A stretch of DNA of 64,000 bases, taken from assembly GCA_963932145.1 (NCBI GenBank), contig OZ010573.1:26612876-26676875 (forward strand), given 5' to 3'. The position numbers and the translations under genes are program-made. The notes beneath the pieces were generated by a model that saw only the letters and a list, made by a program, of their open reading frames with translations, made no database searches and was not told where the DNA came from. This document shows, in pieces, positions 52,500 through 63,338 of the stretch. The DNA comes from Acanthosepion lycidas. Lineage: Eukaryota > Mollusca > Cephalopoda > Sepiida > Sepiidae. Positions within the stretch are counted from its first letter, which is position 1, and each line of letters begins with the position of its first letter.

Positions 52500-52800
52500 G
52501 CTTTACTCAGTCTACTCTGCGGCAGGCGCCCGCCTTCTGCATCTCCGGTAATGCTGAACCTTCCTAAGATGATGTTGAGCCTATACAGAACTGTGCAAGT
52601 GTATTTGCAAGTTGCGATCCACTGCTAAAGAGCTTGGAAAATGGTCAGTTCCTTATAGCGCTCTAGTAAGTACCTAACTCCTGCTATACTCCGTCATTAC
52701 AAGAGTTAGATCAAATCAAAAACGGAGTAATTGCTGCCATGTCTGTGCTTTCCAGCCTTGATAGACTTCAAAAGCAATGATTGTGGACTTGTGACTGATT
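52500..52800 (+). pseudogene. LINE ORF2 C-terminal relic, 5' part
   Basis: Reads KLRSTAKELGKWSVPYSAL, then LLLYSVITRV and CCHV-CAFQP, ending near a LDRLQKQ-like block. Same family as 40020-40600, which continues where this stops. The continuation is found at 53690, past a mariner on the other strand. Confidence 0.65.
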
Positions 52801-52922
52801 AACTATTACGTTTACACATGAAATTGACGCGCTTTATGACGCTTCTGAAATGTTAAATAACTAATTTATTTAATTGAAATAGACACCTCGTTGATGACTG
52901 ACTATTCTCCAACGTACCTCTA

Positions 52923-53560
52923 AATTCTTGATCCCATCTTTAAAAAGTCATCATCCTTTGATGTGATAAACAGTTCAAATGCTTCGATTTCTTCTTCCTT
53001 ATTGAAGAATGTTTTATTGCATATGAAAAGATCAAAATGCTTAAATAAGTGATAATCAGTAGGAGATATATCAGGTGAATATGGAGGAGGAGGCAAAATT
53101 TCAAAATTCAGGCTATGTAGCTTTTGGGCAGTTGATTGAAAAGCGCGCGGCTGTGCGTTGTCGTGCAGCAAAATTAGACCATCCCTATTCACAAGTCTCG
53201 GGTGTTTGTTTTTCAATTTTTCGTGTATACCCTCAATTTCTCCACAATATGAGGTTGCTGTTATCGTTTTCCCTTGAGGCAAGAATGAATAATGAATAAC
53301 CCCTTTGAAATATCACCATACAGTAACCATTAACTTTTTACGGTGCAATGGAGGTTTGGGGCATTGTTTTAATGATTCACTTGCATCTAACCACTGGCCT
53401 ACTCTCTTACTGTTGTCAAAGAGTATCCATTTCTCATCGCATGTAATAATTCGATGCAAAAAATGGTTCTTTTTCCCCGTTTGTATTCATTCAGTAAGAT
53501 TACTCGACTTTGTTTCATTGCAATCATTTTCATTAGGCTTATGAGTAACAATATATTGAA
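52923..53560 (-). pseudogene. mariner transposase fragment, all three catalytic Asp retained
   Basis: Minus-strand reading passes through FLHRIITCDEKWILFDNSK, GQWLDASESLK, LHRKKLMVTVW, then a single TGA stop (53313-53315) and KGVIHYSFLPQGKT. It goes on through LLHDNAQPR and PPYSPDISPTDYHLF, ending near GSRI. The first Asp is in TCDEKW. The second (HDNA) and third (SPTD) are separated by exactly 34 residues, the D34D spacing of mariners. The N-terminal DNA-binding part is not recognised and no terminal repeats are seen. Confidence 0.85.
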
Positions 53561-53689
53561 AGAAAAGTATATGGAAAAAACTCAGGAGTAAGTCAAGATT
53601 TTATTATATATTAAGGAGGTTACGTTGTTAGACGTCCGGATCAACAAGCAACCAAAAAAATGAGTCATTTCATGTGTGACGACATCCCA

Positions 53690-53990
53690 TCCTACAGCCC
53701 GTTTCCTATAAGCAAAACGTTGCTAGCCTCTCGCTATAATATCGCTATTTCCGTGGCAAATGTTCTGGTGAGTTACATTCCCTAGTTCTACCAGTTCCGC
53801 CTTCACAGCTAACATATGCCACGACACGTACAAAGAGTCTACTCATCCACATTCCGTTCGTAATCCATGGTAAACAGCTTTTTCCCAAGAACTCATTTGT
53901 GGGACAGACTCCCGAGATGCTTCCTCGATATCGAAAATATTAACCAGTTCAAGTCGAGAGTCAACCGTTATCTATCCTACATATCTTCAT
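53690..53990 (+). pseudogene. LINE ORF2 C-terminal relic, 3' part
   Basis: Reads LQPVSYKQNVASL, then YFHGKCSGELHSLV, and in shifting frames FFPRTHLWDRLP and FKSRVNRYLSYISS. Matches the end of the LINE at 40020-40600. The block just before it (ACRLIG-like) is missing. Confidence 0.7.
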
Positions 53991-54496
53991 AGTATGCACT
54001 TCTTACGTCTTTCTTTTAAGCCTTGACAGCAACGATATTAAGTATTCTTCTTCATTGGTTGGCTCTTTGGACTTTTATTCTGTGAACAACAATATACAAA
54101 TAGCTTAGCGATAGTCGTTAGAGAAGAGAGGGGAAAATAAAGGTTTGGATGCGGAAGGCATATTCTGAAAGGCGTAATACAATTTTCATCGCTAGACATA
54201 ATGAACTCTGGGGAATCATGTAAAATACGGTTAATTTTAAGCAGAGCAGATTAATTTCAGTTCAACTGTATGATGAATCGAGGTTATTATCCATCGTGTG
54301 TCCCACGAAGCAGAGGAACGACCGCAATTTTAGTTGACGAAATTATAAACCATCTGGTGCTGCTTTAAAGTAAAATGAGGCAATTTATCTCAGTCAGTTC
54401 ATATCAGTTTTAATTTGCTAATATATATCTCTTTTCATCTGTATCGCAATTGATAGGCAACGAAGTATGTTCATATTTAATCTGCTTCAATTAGTA

Positions 54497-54665
54497 TCTA
54501 TCTATCTATCTATCTATCTAACTATCTATCTATCTAATTCTGTTTGTATCTATCTATCTATCAATTTAATTCTGTCCATATCAATCTCTCTTTTTTCCTT
54601 GATATAGCTGTTTGTTGATATTTAACGTTCATATTTACTTCAATGAGTTTCTATCTATCTATCTA

Positions 54666-54706
<41 letters not shown>

Positions 54707-54712
54707 CTATTC

Positions 54713-54786
<74 letters not shown>

Positions 54787-54822
54787 TATTCTTATCTATC
54801 TATCTATCTATCTATCTATCTC
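54497..54822. repeat. (TATC)n and (TA)n field
   Basis: Four TATC arrays alternate with two TA arrays. ATACTATTCTTATC follows each TA array, so the 54653-54715 block was locally duplicated. Confidence 0.95.
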
Positions 54823-54845
54823 CGGGTCGTCATATCTCTTCTAGT

Positions 54846-54976
54846 GGGTGTGGTGAAATAGAATAACGGCTCGGAATGAGAAATGGTAAGTCGATTTCTA
54901 ATTCCAGTCGAATTCGTTACATTCATTTACCCACGGAAAGCTATGAATCCATCTTCTCCTCACAGGTAGGACTTGT
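54846..54976 (+). mobile_element. tRNA-derived SINE fragment
   Basis: Box-A-like GGTGTGGTGAAATAG-AATAACGGC, box B-like TCGATTTCTAATTCCAGTCG, central domain (TTCGTTACATTCATTTAC, GCTATGAATCCATCTTCTC). 3' part missing. Confidence 0.7.
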
Positions 54977-55084
54977 AGCAGGAAACATCACTGTTATTCT
55001 AAAAAATTGTTTTTGCAATATTCACTCACAAAAAAATACTTATTCTTACAATACAAAAATATGTTTTGGCTTTAAATAACCTAT

Positions 55085-55215
55085 AAATTCCTTCTCGTAG
55101 ACTAGTTGCCACTCTGTGCTCGAGAGCCCTGTCTACATTGCTATTTAAGGCATAACATGGTGGTTTGAGAATAAAACGGGTTTTGCCTTTCCCAAGCGAA
55201 TTACAGCGAAAACGA
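55085..55215 (-). mobile_element. tRNA-derived SINE fragment (3' half)
   Basis: Minus strand: GCTTGGGAAAGGCAAAAC, a decayed CTATG core, then ATAGCAATGTAGACAGGGCT and GAGTGGCAACTAGTC. tRNA head missing. Confidence 0.55.
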
Positions 55216-55654
55216 ACGCATGAGGCTCACTCCCCCAAATCCCTTTTCTGTGATGATAATAGTGGCGTCATCACTTATATATCTATCATTTCTTCAGTTG
55301 TATGGCCGCATTTTAATGAAAGCAAGACAAGCTATAACGAAGGCCTTCTCATTCTAAAGACCCTTATCTCTTGTCGCCAATGAGATGGTTATTCTTACAC
55401 ATTCCCGATTAGGTCTTCTGCAGTTCCCCAATGGCCTCCTCATGCCTAAATTCGCCTGTGATTGGTGACTGAAGTAATTGTCAGCCCTCAAGTATATAAG
55501 CTAAAATTTATCATACTGATTTACAAGGTAGAATAGATCTCTTCTTATGATTCTAGAACAGCGTTTCCCAAAGTGACCGAAACCCCACCGCTGGATGTAG
55601 TTAAAGGATCTATGCGGGTAGCGAACTAAAAGTGAACGGAATGGCGGCAAGGTA

Positions 55655-55900
55655 AGGGATAGCTATTTACATTATTCGGACTGTTATCCTCATCTTCATT
55701 GCCATATTCACAACGTTTCGGCCGTTGTACGCCCCGGCCTTCTTCAGGTGTTTGGAATTTCGAACCGAACCATTGATTTCGTTCACCGCGGTAGATTGTT
55801 CTAGTTCCACGTGCCATGCCTCTTCCGGATGTCTCAGTTATTTCTCTTTAGCTCAGCTCTTAAAGTTTTTCGTTCACCAATGGTTGGTTAGATCTAGTGA
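55655..55900 (-). mobile_element. SINE with CTGAAGAAGGC tail, copy 2
   Basis: Minus strand: GAGAAATAACTGAGACATCC, GGAAGAGGCATGGCACGTGG, GGTTCGGTTCGAAATTCC, CTGAAGAAGGCCGGGGCGTA, CAACGGCCGAAACG, GATGAGGATAAC. It lies head to head with copy 3 and shares a tRNA-like spacer with it. Confidence 0.75.
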
Positions 55901-56345
55901 CAAGACCCAACGAGTTGTGAGTTCAATACCAGGCTACAGCAGTGGCGAAAAAAAAAAACAAAAAAAAACATGGAGAGTTGAGTGAAAGGGGAATAACTGA
56001 GACTAGCGGAAGAGGCGTGGCACGTGGAACTAGAACAATCTACCCCGGTGAACGAAATCAAGGCTTCGGTTCGAAATCCCAATCACCTAAAAAAGCCGGA
56101 GTGTACAACGGCCGAAACGTTGTGAATATGGCAATGAAGATGAGGATAACCGTCGGAATAATGTAAATAATCATAATACCTCATCTCAGAGATATAGACA
56201 GGCATTATATCACTATAATCTAGTCACTGGATCTAACGAACGTCATTATCCACTGGGCCATGTGTCCTTGTGAATATGGCAATGAAGATGAGGATAACCG
56301 TCAGAATAATGTAAATAATGTAAATAATCATAATACCCCGTCTCC
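55885..56345 (+). mobile_element. SINE with CTGAAGAAGGC tail, copy 3, with extra head and tail
   Basis: Box B-like GTGAGTTCAATACCAGG, body GGAAGAGGCGTGGCACGTGG, ACGGCCGAAACGTTGTGAAT, tail to about 56205. A minus-strand box A head (56218-56265, ATGGCCCAGTGGATAATGAC) and a second copy of the tail (56270-56345) follow. Successive insertions or a local rearrangement. Confidence 0.7.
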
Positions 56346-56349
56346 TAGA

Positions 56350-57115
56350 TATTCTTTTCTTTTTTTCTTTTTTCTTACTTTTTTGACAATGGCTATATAA
56401 CTTAAAATGTAACGATGTTGTCCAAATTAACAGATTTATATGCGAAATCGTAGTTTTTATTTTGTATTCCTAAGTCGGAGTTCAAACGTTTGTTTGCGTT
56501 TTAAGTGTGAACAGGACACGCTTTCCTCACCAGACAGAGTACAGCGGACGGCCTTGGTGACTGATAATAATCGCATTTTCACATCCGTAAAGCTCGAGGT
56601 ATGTAAGTATTGCAACTTAGTTTACTCTTGTGATGTACCACTTATATTGGCATTTCCTGTAGCGCAATGTATAGCGCCCTGGTCGCCTAGAGGTTGCGGG
56701 TTTTATTCCCGTAAGGAATGGCTGAAATGTAAGTTTAATTTTGTGGATGTAACTGATATTGGCGTGGAATTAACGAGTCAACATCAATTTCCAGGCTCCT
56801 CTATAGCGTTCACATTCGCAAAAATCTTCTTTGGAAAGGCCAGAATTCATCTCTTTTTTTTACTTCCCACTCGCGACTAAAGCTTAAATAGCAGATTAAG
56901 ATCTTGGAAGATAATCAATCTAGGGGAAGGCAAATTATGAATTCCAAACAGTGGAAAAAATGAAGTTTGATTAATTTATTTATTTTACGGCTTGTCAACC
57001 CTTTGTGGATTATTTCTAGCCGAAACATATTGTAAGAATAATTCTTTCTTTCTTTTTTTTTTTCTTGGCAAGTGAATATTGCGTTAACAATTTTTTTAGA
57101 ATAACAATGGTCTTT
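56350..57115. other. No recognisable element; possible tRNA-like stretch
   Basis: A 146-codon plus-strand frame (56440-56880) has no recognised domain. Near 56660-56710, GTAGCGCAATGTATAGCGCC and TTGCGGGTTTTATTCCCG resemble box A and box B of a tRNA-derived repeat, which argues against the frame being a gene. Confidence 0.4.
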
Positions 57116-57121
57116 CAAACA

Positions 57122-57292
57122 GAAGTTCTATTATTTAATCCATAGCTGGAGTTAGGAAATGAATTCATACATTTCACAAGAGTATTTGCCTGTAAGTGAA
57201 TTCAGTGAACCTGACTGGAATTCGAACTCAGCTCTCCTCTTTCTCATCCCGAGCCGCTTATCCCCTTCACTAGCCGCACTTTCACAAGGCAA
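57122..57292 (-). mobile_element. tRNA-derived SINE
   Basis: Minus strand: GGATAAGCGGCTCGG, box B GCTGAGTTCGAATTCCAG, central domain with GTATGAATTC and CCAGCTATGGATTAAAT. 3' section missing. Confidence 0.75.
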
Positions 57293-57684
57293 CGGAAAAC
57301 CATCCACTTTTCGCAAGGATGCATAATAATTCGCAAATAATAAAGAAGAGGAATTTGTGAAGGGCCACGATCGTCTACGTCATGAAGTAGGAATTTAAAA
57401 ACTGTGTATTAATTTATAATAATTAGAATTAAAGATTATGCTCAGTGGCATTAATGGAGGGACCCCAAGAGGTGTGGGTGCCAGGACTACATTCTGCTTT
57501 CAGAGGAAAACGAAAGTTGTACATTCCGTCTCTACACGGGGACGAAAAACATTCAAATTTATTTATATCTCATTTCCAGTTCCTGCTGAACAACTTGATT
57601 TCAACAAAAAATAAAAATTGCGCAACACACCCTATAATATAACGACATTATTTAACTAATCTCCTTCTTCAATTTACCGTTCGT

Positions 57685-57945
57685 ATTTCATGGCCCTCCA
57701 CAACTACCTATCCTTTACAATTCTTAATAAAAATGTTCTTTTTCTATCTTAGGAAATCCTTATTCTGCCAACTAAATACACTTAGTAATTAGGTAGTTTA
57801 GTCGCTGCTTTCCTCTATTCTCTTTGACTTTACCATATGTGTGTCAAATTCTCCAAGCTTTCTTTCCTCACTATTTGCCCCAAAAATTTTGTTTCTTTGA
57901 TTCTAAGTGTAATAATAGAATCTGTTTCTCCGAGTTATGAGTTAT
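57685..57945 (-). pseudogene. LINE ORF2 3'-end relic
   Basis: Minus strand gives KQNFWGK-like, SLENLTHIW and ERKAAT-like pieces and KDR-VVEGHEI-like text in the positions of 4748-5125. Recognisable mainly by alignment to that copy. Confidence 0.55.
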
Positions 57946-57949
57946 TTGA

Positions 57950-58645
57950 TATGGTCGGATGATCTTACAAGAGGAAGTCTTTCATCCGGGTATTCGTTGA
58001 CCGGTAAAGTCAGTTGTTGCCGAAATCTGCTTCAGTTCAAACCGTTTACTACCTTTCACTGACCTAACATGTAAACTATAACACAAAACGCAGCAATTCC
58101 AGACTGAAGTTATTTTTGAAGTATTTCTAATTTCTTGTCGGTAAGCCTTCGTGTTTTTTCTTTCTTTTTAACTAGTGACTAAATCAATAAAATTATTCTA
58201 AAACCATATTTTACTTACTATAAAAACTTACTCGATCTTCTTGTGTTTCCTTTACTTCTCTGTACACGTGACAGTTGTCCTTTTCCCTTTTATAGAACTC
58301 AAAATATTTTAACCAATCAACTCGAAAGAATCACATTTCAAAATAGAACGTTTCTGAAGTTTATAATTGAAGATCCCTCTTCAGAAAATAAAAACCGAAA
58401 AATAAACTAAGTTTGAATCAGTCATAATACACTATTATCGTTACGAGTATCCATATAAAATTCTCCACGCTACAGACGCCCTTTAAGATATTTCTAGAAG
58501 AAAATACCGCCAGATTACAAATTCTTATCGAGAGCCGCCCCTGTTCATAACTCAATACAACGAAAACAAAGAAAACCTTTCTATGTAACTCGTGAGCACA
58601 CAATTACACAAACTTTCAAATATCTATAAGATATAAACGCCTATA
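57950..58645. other. No recognisable feature
   Basis: AT-rich. No element or frame recognised. Confidence 0.45.
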
Positions 58646-58650
58646 TTTTA

Positions 58651-59005
58651 CGGCGTCCTGAGTAAGACGTTAAACTACATCTGCGTTAAACTACGTCCGG
58701 CAGCAGGGCCTCTGACCAGGAGATTTTGAGGAGCGTGGAACCACCTCTTAATTGCTGGTGTTCCCAGGTCCACCCTGACCCGAGATGGTAGCATATTTTA
58801 GGGTCCCAGCTATGGGTAAATAGTTAACTATTACCAGCAATACTTTTTTGAAAAAAATATTACCAGCAATATAATTTTGAAGGAAATATATTACCAGAAA
58901 CAGATTTTTGACAAAACAAAATATTACCAGCAATAAAAAATTTTTTGTCGGCATTAAATAACCCATTGATGTTGATATGCCGTAAACCAAACCAAACCAA
59001 ACCAA
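58651..59005 (+). mobile_element. SINE, 'GTAAGACGATAAACTAC' family, full 3' end
   Basis: CGTCCTGAGTAAGACG, CGGCAGCAGGGCCTCTGACC, GGAACCACCTCTTAATTGCT, CCCAGCTATGGGTAAATAG. A fourfold AATATTACCAGCAATA-like tandem stretch follows, then TCGGCATTAAATAACCCATT, GATATGCCGT and an (AAACC)n end. The 3' end is shared with the 5S-headed SINEs, so both probably use the same LINE machinery. Confidence 0.8.
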
Positions 59006-59009
59006 AATG

Positions 59010-60145
59010 GAAATGGGTCGGGTTTCAGGTTACTGAGTACATTCCCGCGCAAAACTATGATAGTGATTCGGAGCCGACCCATGAAGATAAAAACGGCTCG
59101 CCAGGAACAGACATGGGCAGTCAGTGAAAGACAGCGAAAGAAACAGTCAGTGACCTAATCTGCAAAAGACAGTCAGAGAACCGGGACATGCCTCAATCAA
59201 CAACACAGACAGACGTTATCAGGACAACGCATCAGACAGCAATGGTTTTTCTATAGACAAAGCCACGACGAAAGTAGGTTCTGACTCTGTCTTTTTTTTT
59301 TCGCTGTGTTTAAAATTACTGCTACCACACGTGATTAATGAGTATTGACACGCATGTTTCATTAATCCGTGTTTCACATAGACACACACGTATTGGCGCA
59401 CCATACCACTTGATTTCTTTAGTTGTAACAAAAACACTTCGAAACTTTGCAGGCTCACCTGGATAAATCATTTCGAACAATTGAACTATTGATCTCTTGA
59501 TGGCCACAAAAAGAACATTTATTTTTAATATGTAAATACATGTATCTGACTGTATAAATACAGGTATCTGACTGTATAAATGTTATTGTCATATTTAGCT
59601 TAGTCTTCTTTTTCTGTGAAGATTATTTCTTCGCGTTGTATAAAAAAAAATGTGTTGTATTTGTGGACACAACACTCGGATTTTATTTTTCCAGCAAAAA
59701 ATCCTAGTAGACTTGACCCCACATATCTTTTCGACTAAAATAACATTTTTTTTCCAACTCAAAACTTATATTTATATATTTTGTTTTTGGACTGATATTC
59801 TTAACCTTCACGAAAGTTATTTTGAACAAACAAAACCAAGAAATTGACGCACATAGATTAATTTCAGAAAACTGAAAACTGTAAGCAAACAGAAGGCGAT
59901 ACCCTCGCTTTGTACAGGATAAATTTACTACCGTCCCGAGGGTGACATGACTACGTGAGTGATGTCAGCTTCAGGGTGAAGCTCGGCGAATACTATGTAG
60001 ACTGCGAGGAAGATAGATGTGATAGCCAGCGGCGGCTGGGCAAAACGATCAGAAGCTACGCATTCTAAATAAGGAATATAAATTATATCACTCATACGGG
60101 GCGTACCCTTCCGAGAAACACTACTAGAAAGACCTGTGGGACAAA
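59010..60145. other. No recognisable feature
   Basis: Mixed sequence. A 19-bp GTATCTGACTGTATAAATRC-like unit is doubled near 59550. Several short minus-strand frames have no domain. Confidence 0.45.
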
Positions 60146-60147
60146 TA

Positions 60148-60257
<110 letters not shown>

Positions 60258-60280
60258 TTAATTGATGTGTGTGTGTATGT

Positions 60281-60571
60281 GAATAAAAACAGACCACTTT
60301 AAGGTTCTATGTAATCAGTTATTTCACCACAACCCTTTTAAAGGGCTTTGGATCATCAGACTTTACTTCCAAAGGTTGAAATGAAAAATGAAAAGAAATT
60401 TACACATTTTTGACGAACCGCGCCAAGCATATGTAAAATTAACGAAGTGAGGAAGTGAGGTGGGAGTGAAGACATGAGTGAGTTAGTTAAAGTCTGATGA
60501 TCCAAAGCCCTTTAAAAGGGTTGTGGTGAAATAACTTATTACATGGAACCTTAAAGTGGTCTGTTTTTATT

Positions 60572-60572
<1 letters not shown>
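60281..60572. mobile_element. Inverted-repeat element bounded by TA arrays
   Basis: 85-bp arms (60281-60365 and 60488-60572) with two or three differences around a 122-bp centre. Each arm, read outward, has CTGATGA, TCC, a hairpin built on CCCTTTAAAAGGG, GGT and GAAA. TA arrays flank both sides. Confidence 0.85.

Positions 60573-60574
<2 letters not shown>

Positions 60575-60642
<68 letters not shown>
60575..60642. repeat. (TA)n array
   Basis: Pure TA tract on the right of the inverted-repeat element. Confidence 0.97.
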
Positions 60643-60644
<2 letters not shown>

Positions 60645-60649
60645 TAGTA

Positions 60650-61090
60650 TTCTATATAAAATAATTGCATTTCTTTGAACTATTCTTGTCCTTTTTTTTC
60701 TGTTGTGTTAAGAAGGTGTTAGTATATGACGGATAAACTATCACAGACTGGAGAAGAGGAATTTCTTCTATCTTTCCAAGCAAGTCATTAAAACCAGAAA
60801 TATTTGTATTCACACAACAGTCATTTCAATTATTTAGGTTGTTATGTTTACTTCTTTTTTCTGTAAATATTTGTACATTTCTTCTTCTGTGTCTTTTCCT
60901 CAGAAAAATAAAACTTATTGATATACGCGCTTTTAAGAAGTTTTCCTCTTTTAAATTCTTCTTCATTTCTTTGAAGTTTACCGCTGAGCCTAAACCAAAT
61001 ACAACGCTACTGCTTACATGTAGATAGGAGAATTTATTGATATACGCGATTCAAAAAACGTTTTGCATTGAAATCCCCTAATGATGAGTT
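60650..61090. other. No recognisable feature
   Basis: AT-rich. A TTATTGATATACGCGMTT block is repeated at 60915 and 61036. Confidence 0.45.
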
Positions 61091-61094
61091 TTTC

Positions 61095-61650
61095 CTTCGG
61101 TGGTATATTGGCAAAGAGTAGCAATGGATAATCGCGTTTGGGAAAATGTCATCAACTTCAAGGGACATCTTTTATTAGGTCTATGCATGGAACACAATTT
61201 ATTCATCTGGAATACACAGTTCCGACTTCCTATACGCTTCAAGACCACGTGGATGCATCCCTGATTCAAAAACTGGCAAGTGTAAACAAACGTCCACGTC
61301 ATCAAAGTGGGAGTTAATGCCGATGTTTAATGTACAGATCACCACCTTGTTACCACACACATGAGAATCACTGTTCGTTAAAAAAAAAAAATGCAACGTC
61401 AACCACCATCTTGTAGAAAATATGACATCTCAAAACTCCAGAACTCTGACGCAGTAACTTATTTTGAAGTCAAGTTAAGTCAGAAACATAGTTCTAACCC
61501 GGTCAACAAACTAATCTGTTGATGAAGAATGGCAATCTATTCGTAATATAGTCAAAGGAACAGCAAATACTGTCATCGGTTTCTCCAAGACCAAGAATCA
61601 AGACTAGTTTGACAAAAACAATATTGAGATAAACTGATTAAGGCAAAAAA
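61095..61650 (+). pseudogene. LINE endonuclease C-terminus and linker relic
   Basis: Reads LLLGLCMEHNLFIWNTQFRL, PIRFKTTWMHP, then in other frames VGVNADV, CTDHHLVTTHMRI, and further on a QDQESRLV-like HQDWFD counterpart. This is the end of an APE-type endonuclease of the kind annotated as craniofacial development protein 2-like in animal genomes, plus the linker to the polymerase. Stops and frame shifts throughout. Confidence 0.65.
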
Positions 61651-61849
61651 GAACGAAAATGTTTTCAGCTTTTAAATACTTTCTCGTCCTATTTTTTCAT
61701 CTCTCAGTTTCGTCTCTAGTCTTCCGGGCAAAGTGCGACTCAGTGGCGGCTCCGTCGGAGGACAGAGGCGCAACTGAGGAAAATCATACAGAGAAGTGCC
61801 CAGCTCTGGGGAAAAGATGCCCGAGGTTGCACACTCTCATAGCACTAGA

Positions 61850-62010
61850 GAGAGAGAGAGAGAGAGATCGGTGTTCGCACCGGGGCCAGCACAACCGACG
61901 GTTGCGGGGTCTCGGGGAATTTTTGTCCTTGACCCGAGTGTATGCACTCGGCTTCCTCATATTAAACCCGACCTTGTGTCACATCCCGTCTCAGATGGAA
62001 GAACAAGGTA
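61850..62010 (+). mobile_element. Structured SINE-like repeat, copy 3
   Basis: GGTCTCGGGGAATTTTTGTC, hairpin CCGAGTG-TATG-CACTCGG, then CATATTAAACCCGACC and TTGTGTCACATCCC. The hairpin keeps all 7 pairs although two differ from copy 2. The 5' part is replaced by a GA array. Confidence 0.75.
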
Positions 62011-62099
62011 AATATCTACTTTCTCTTCCTTTGGAGTTTTCCGCCTAGCTTGTACTGCATACATGGTTGCATGTAGATAAAGGAAATTACTGATCAGCT

Positions 62100-62435
62100 T
62101 ATGTTCTTGCTATCTCACTTGTTTGAGAAAACTCCCATGCTTTCACTCATTATCACAGCAACGATCCTACCACAAAATATGCATCAACAAATTGGGTCAC
62201 TCCTTCTGCATAGACTTTTATTTCCAAGGAATTATTATTTGCGAAAAACTATTATTTTCTTTGTTTGTCTTACCTTTATTCTATATTTGATGTTCTACTA
62301 ATTATCCATTGATTTTAAAATTATTATGTTATAGAGAACGCAATGTAACGTTGTCGAGGGCCGTTCACAAGATACAATATAGTGCTGAACTGCTACGTAA
62401 TAACCGATCTCCTGTATGACAATGAATGCTGGACA
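62100..62435. other. No recognisable feature
   Basis: AT-rich. No element or frame recognised. Confidence 0.45.
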
Positions 62436-62439
62436 GTTT

Positions 62440-63155
62440 CCTCATAGATGCAGGGATGACTTGAGGTAACAGAGATGTAGTTCTACAGGAGGATGCTGAG
62501 AATCCCATGGACGGAGCATGTGACCAACGAGAAAGTTTTTGTTTGTTTGTTTAGAGGCATATCGAATCCTAATGGGTCATTTAATGCCGAAATTTAGTTT
62601 TCTTGGTACAAAAAAAAAAAAATTATTGCTCGTATTTTTTTACTATGAAAATATATTGCTAGTATTTTTTTATACTATAAAATGTATTCTTATACTTTAA
62701 TAATGTTTTTCCCCCACTTTGGGGGGGTTAACTCTTTGCCTATAGTTGAGACCCTAACATGTGCTACCACCTCAGGTCGGGGTGAACGTGGGAACAGCAG
62801 CAATTAGGAGGTGGTTCCACGCTTTTGAAACCTCCCGACCAGAGGTCTTGCTGCCGGATGTAGTTTATCGTCGTACCCAGAACGGGAGAATGGTTTAAGG
62901 AAAATGGAAAAGAAAATGGACCACCTAAACAGTTGAAATTTCTAGCACAAATAATAACGAAAGAGGGCTTGGAGAATTTGACCCTCACAGGGCATTTTAA
63001 AGGCAAGAGACAATAGACAGAAAGTGCGCGTAACCGACGTAACAAACTTGAGTAAATGGATGGCAGAACAAGGAATGGGAAGGATAGTAAAATCACAAAC
63101 ATTGCTAAGAGCTGCAAAAGGTGGGAAGTTGTGGAGAGCTATGATCTCACAGTTC
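62440..63155 (+). pseudogene. LINE ORF2 3'-end relic interrupted by a SINE
   Basis: FYRRMLRIPWTEHVTNEKV up to about 62535 resumes after 62882 with LRKMEKKM, KFLAQIITKEGLENLTLTGH, KGKRQ and RRWEVVES-like. The two parts align with the LINE at 6105-6480 if the SINE is removed. Confidence 0.75.
62537..62882 (-). mobile_element. SINE inserted in a LINE relic
   Basis: Minus strand: GTACGACGATAAACTACATC, CGGCAGCAAGACCTCTGG, GGAACCACCTCC-TAATTGCTG, then a TTAC-AGCAATA tandem stretch, CGGCATTAAATGACCCATTA, GATATGCCTC and an (AAAC)n end. Flanking AACGAGAAAG (62526) and AACGGGAGAA (62881) look like a decayed target duplication, 7 of 10 matching. Confidence 0.8.
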
Positions 63156-63338
63156 ACACAAGAAGATTCACGTATAAATGTTGTTCTTTCTGTCCGTTAA
63201 AATTGTTCATTATTACTCATGCATTACAGACAAAAGCCATGAAAATTCTGCAGCATTTTGTGGGGTGTATCAGAAGTTTAAAAATCTGTATGTCACACTT
63301 ATTTCTGTGGTCAAAAGTAGACAGGAACTAAGATTACG

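Noticed and set aside
55440..55505. Promoter: GATTGGT followed by TATATAAG
   Set aside because: TATA-like words are everywhere in this AT-rich DNA, and no transcript start or gene follows.
56440..56880. 146-codon plus-strand frame, the longest non-simple one outside transposons
   Set aside because: It overlaps a tRNA-like box A/box B pair and has no recognised domain, splice context or conserved copy.
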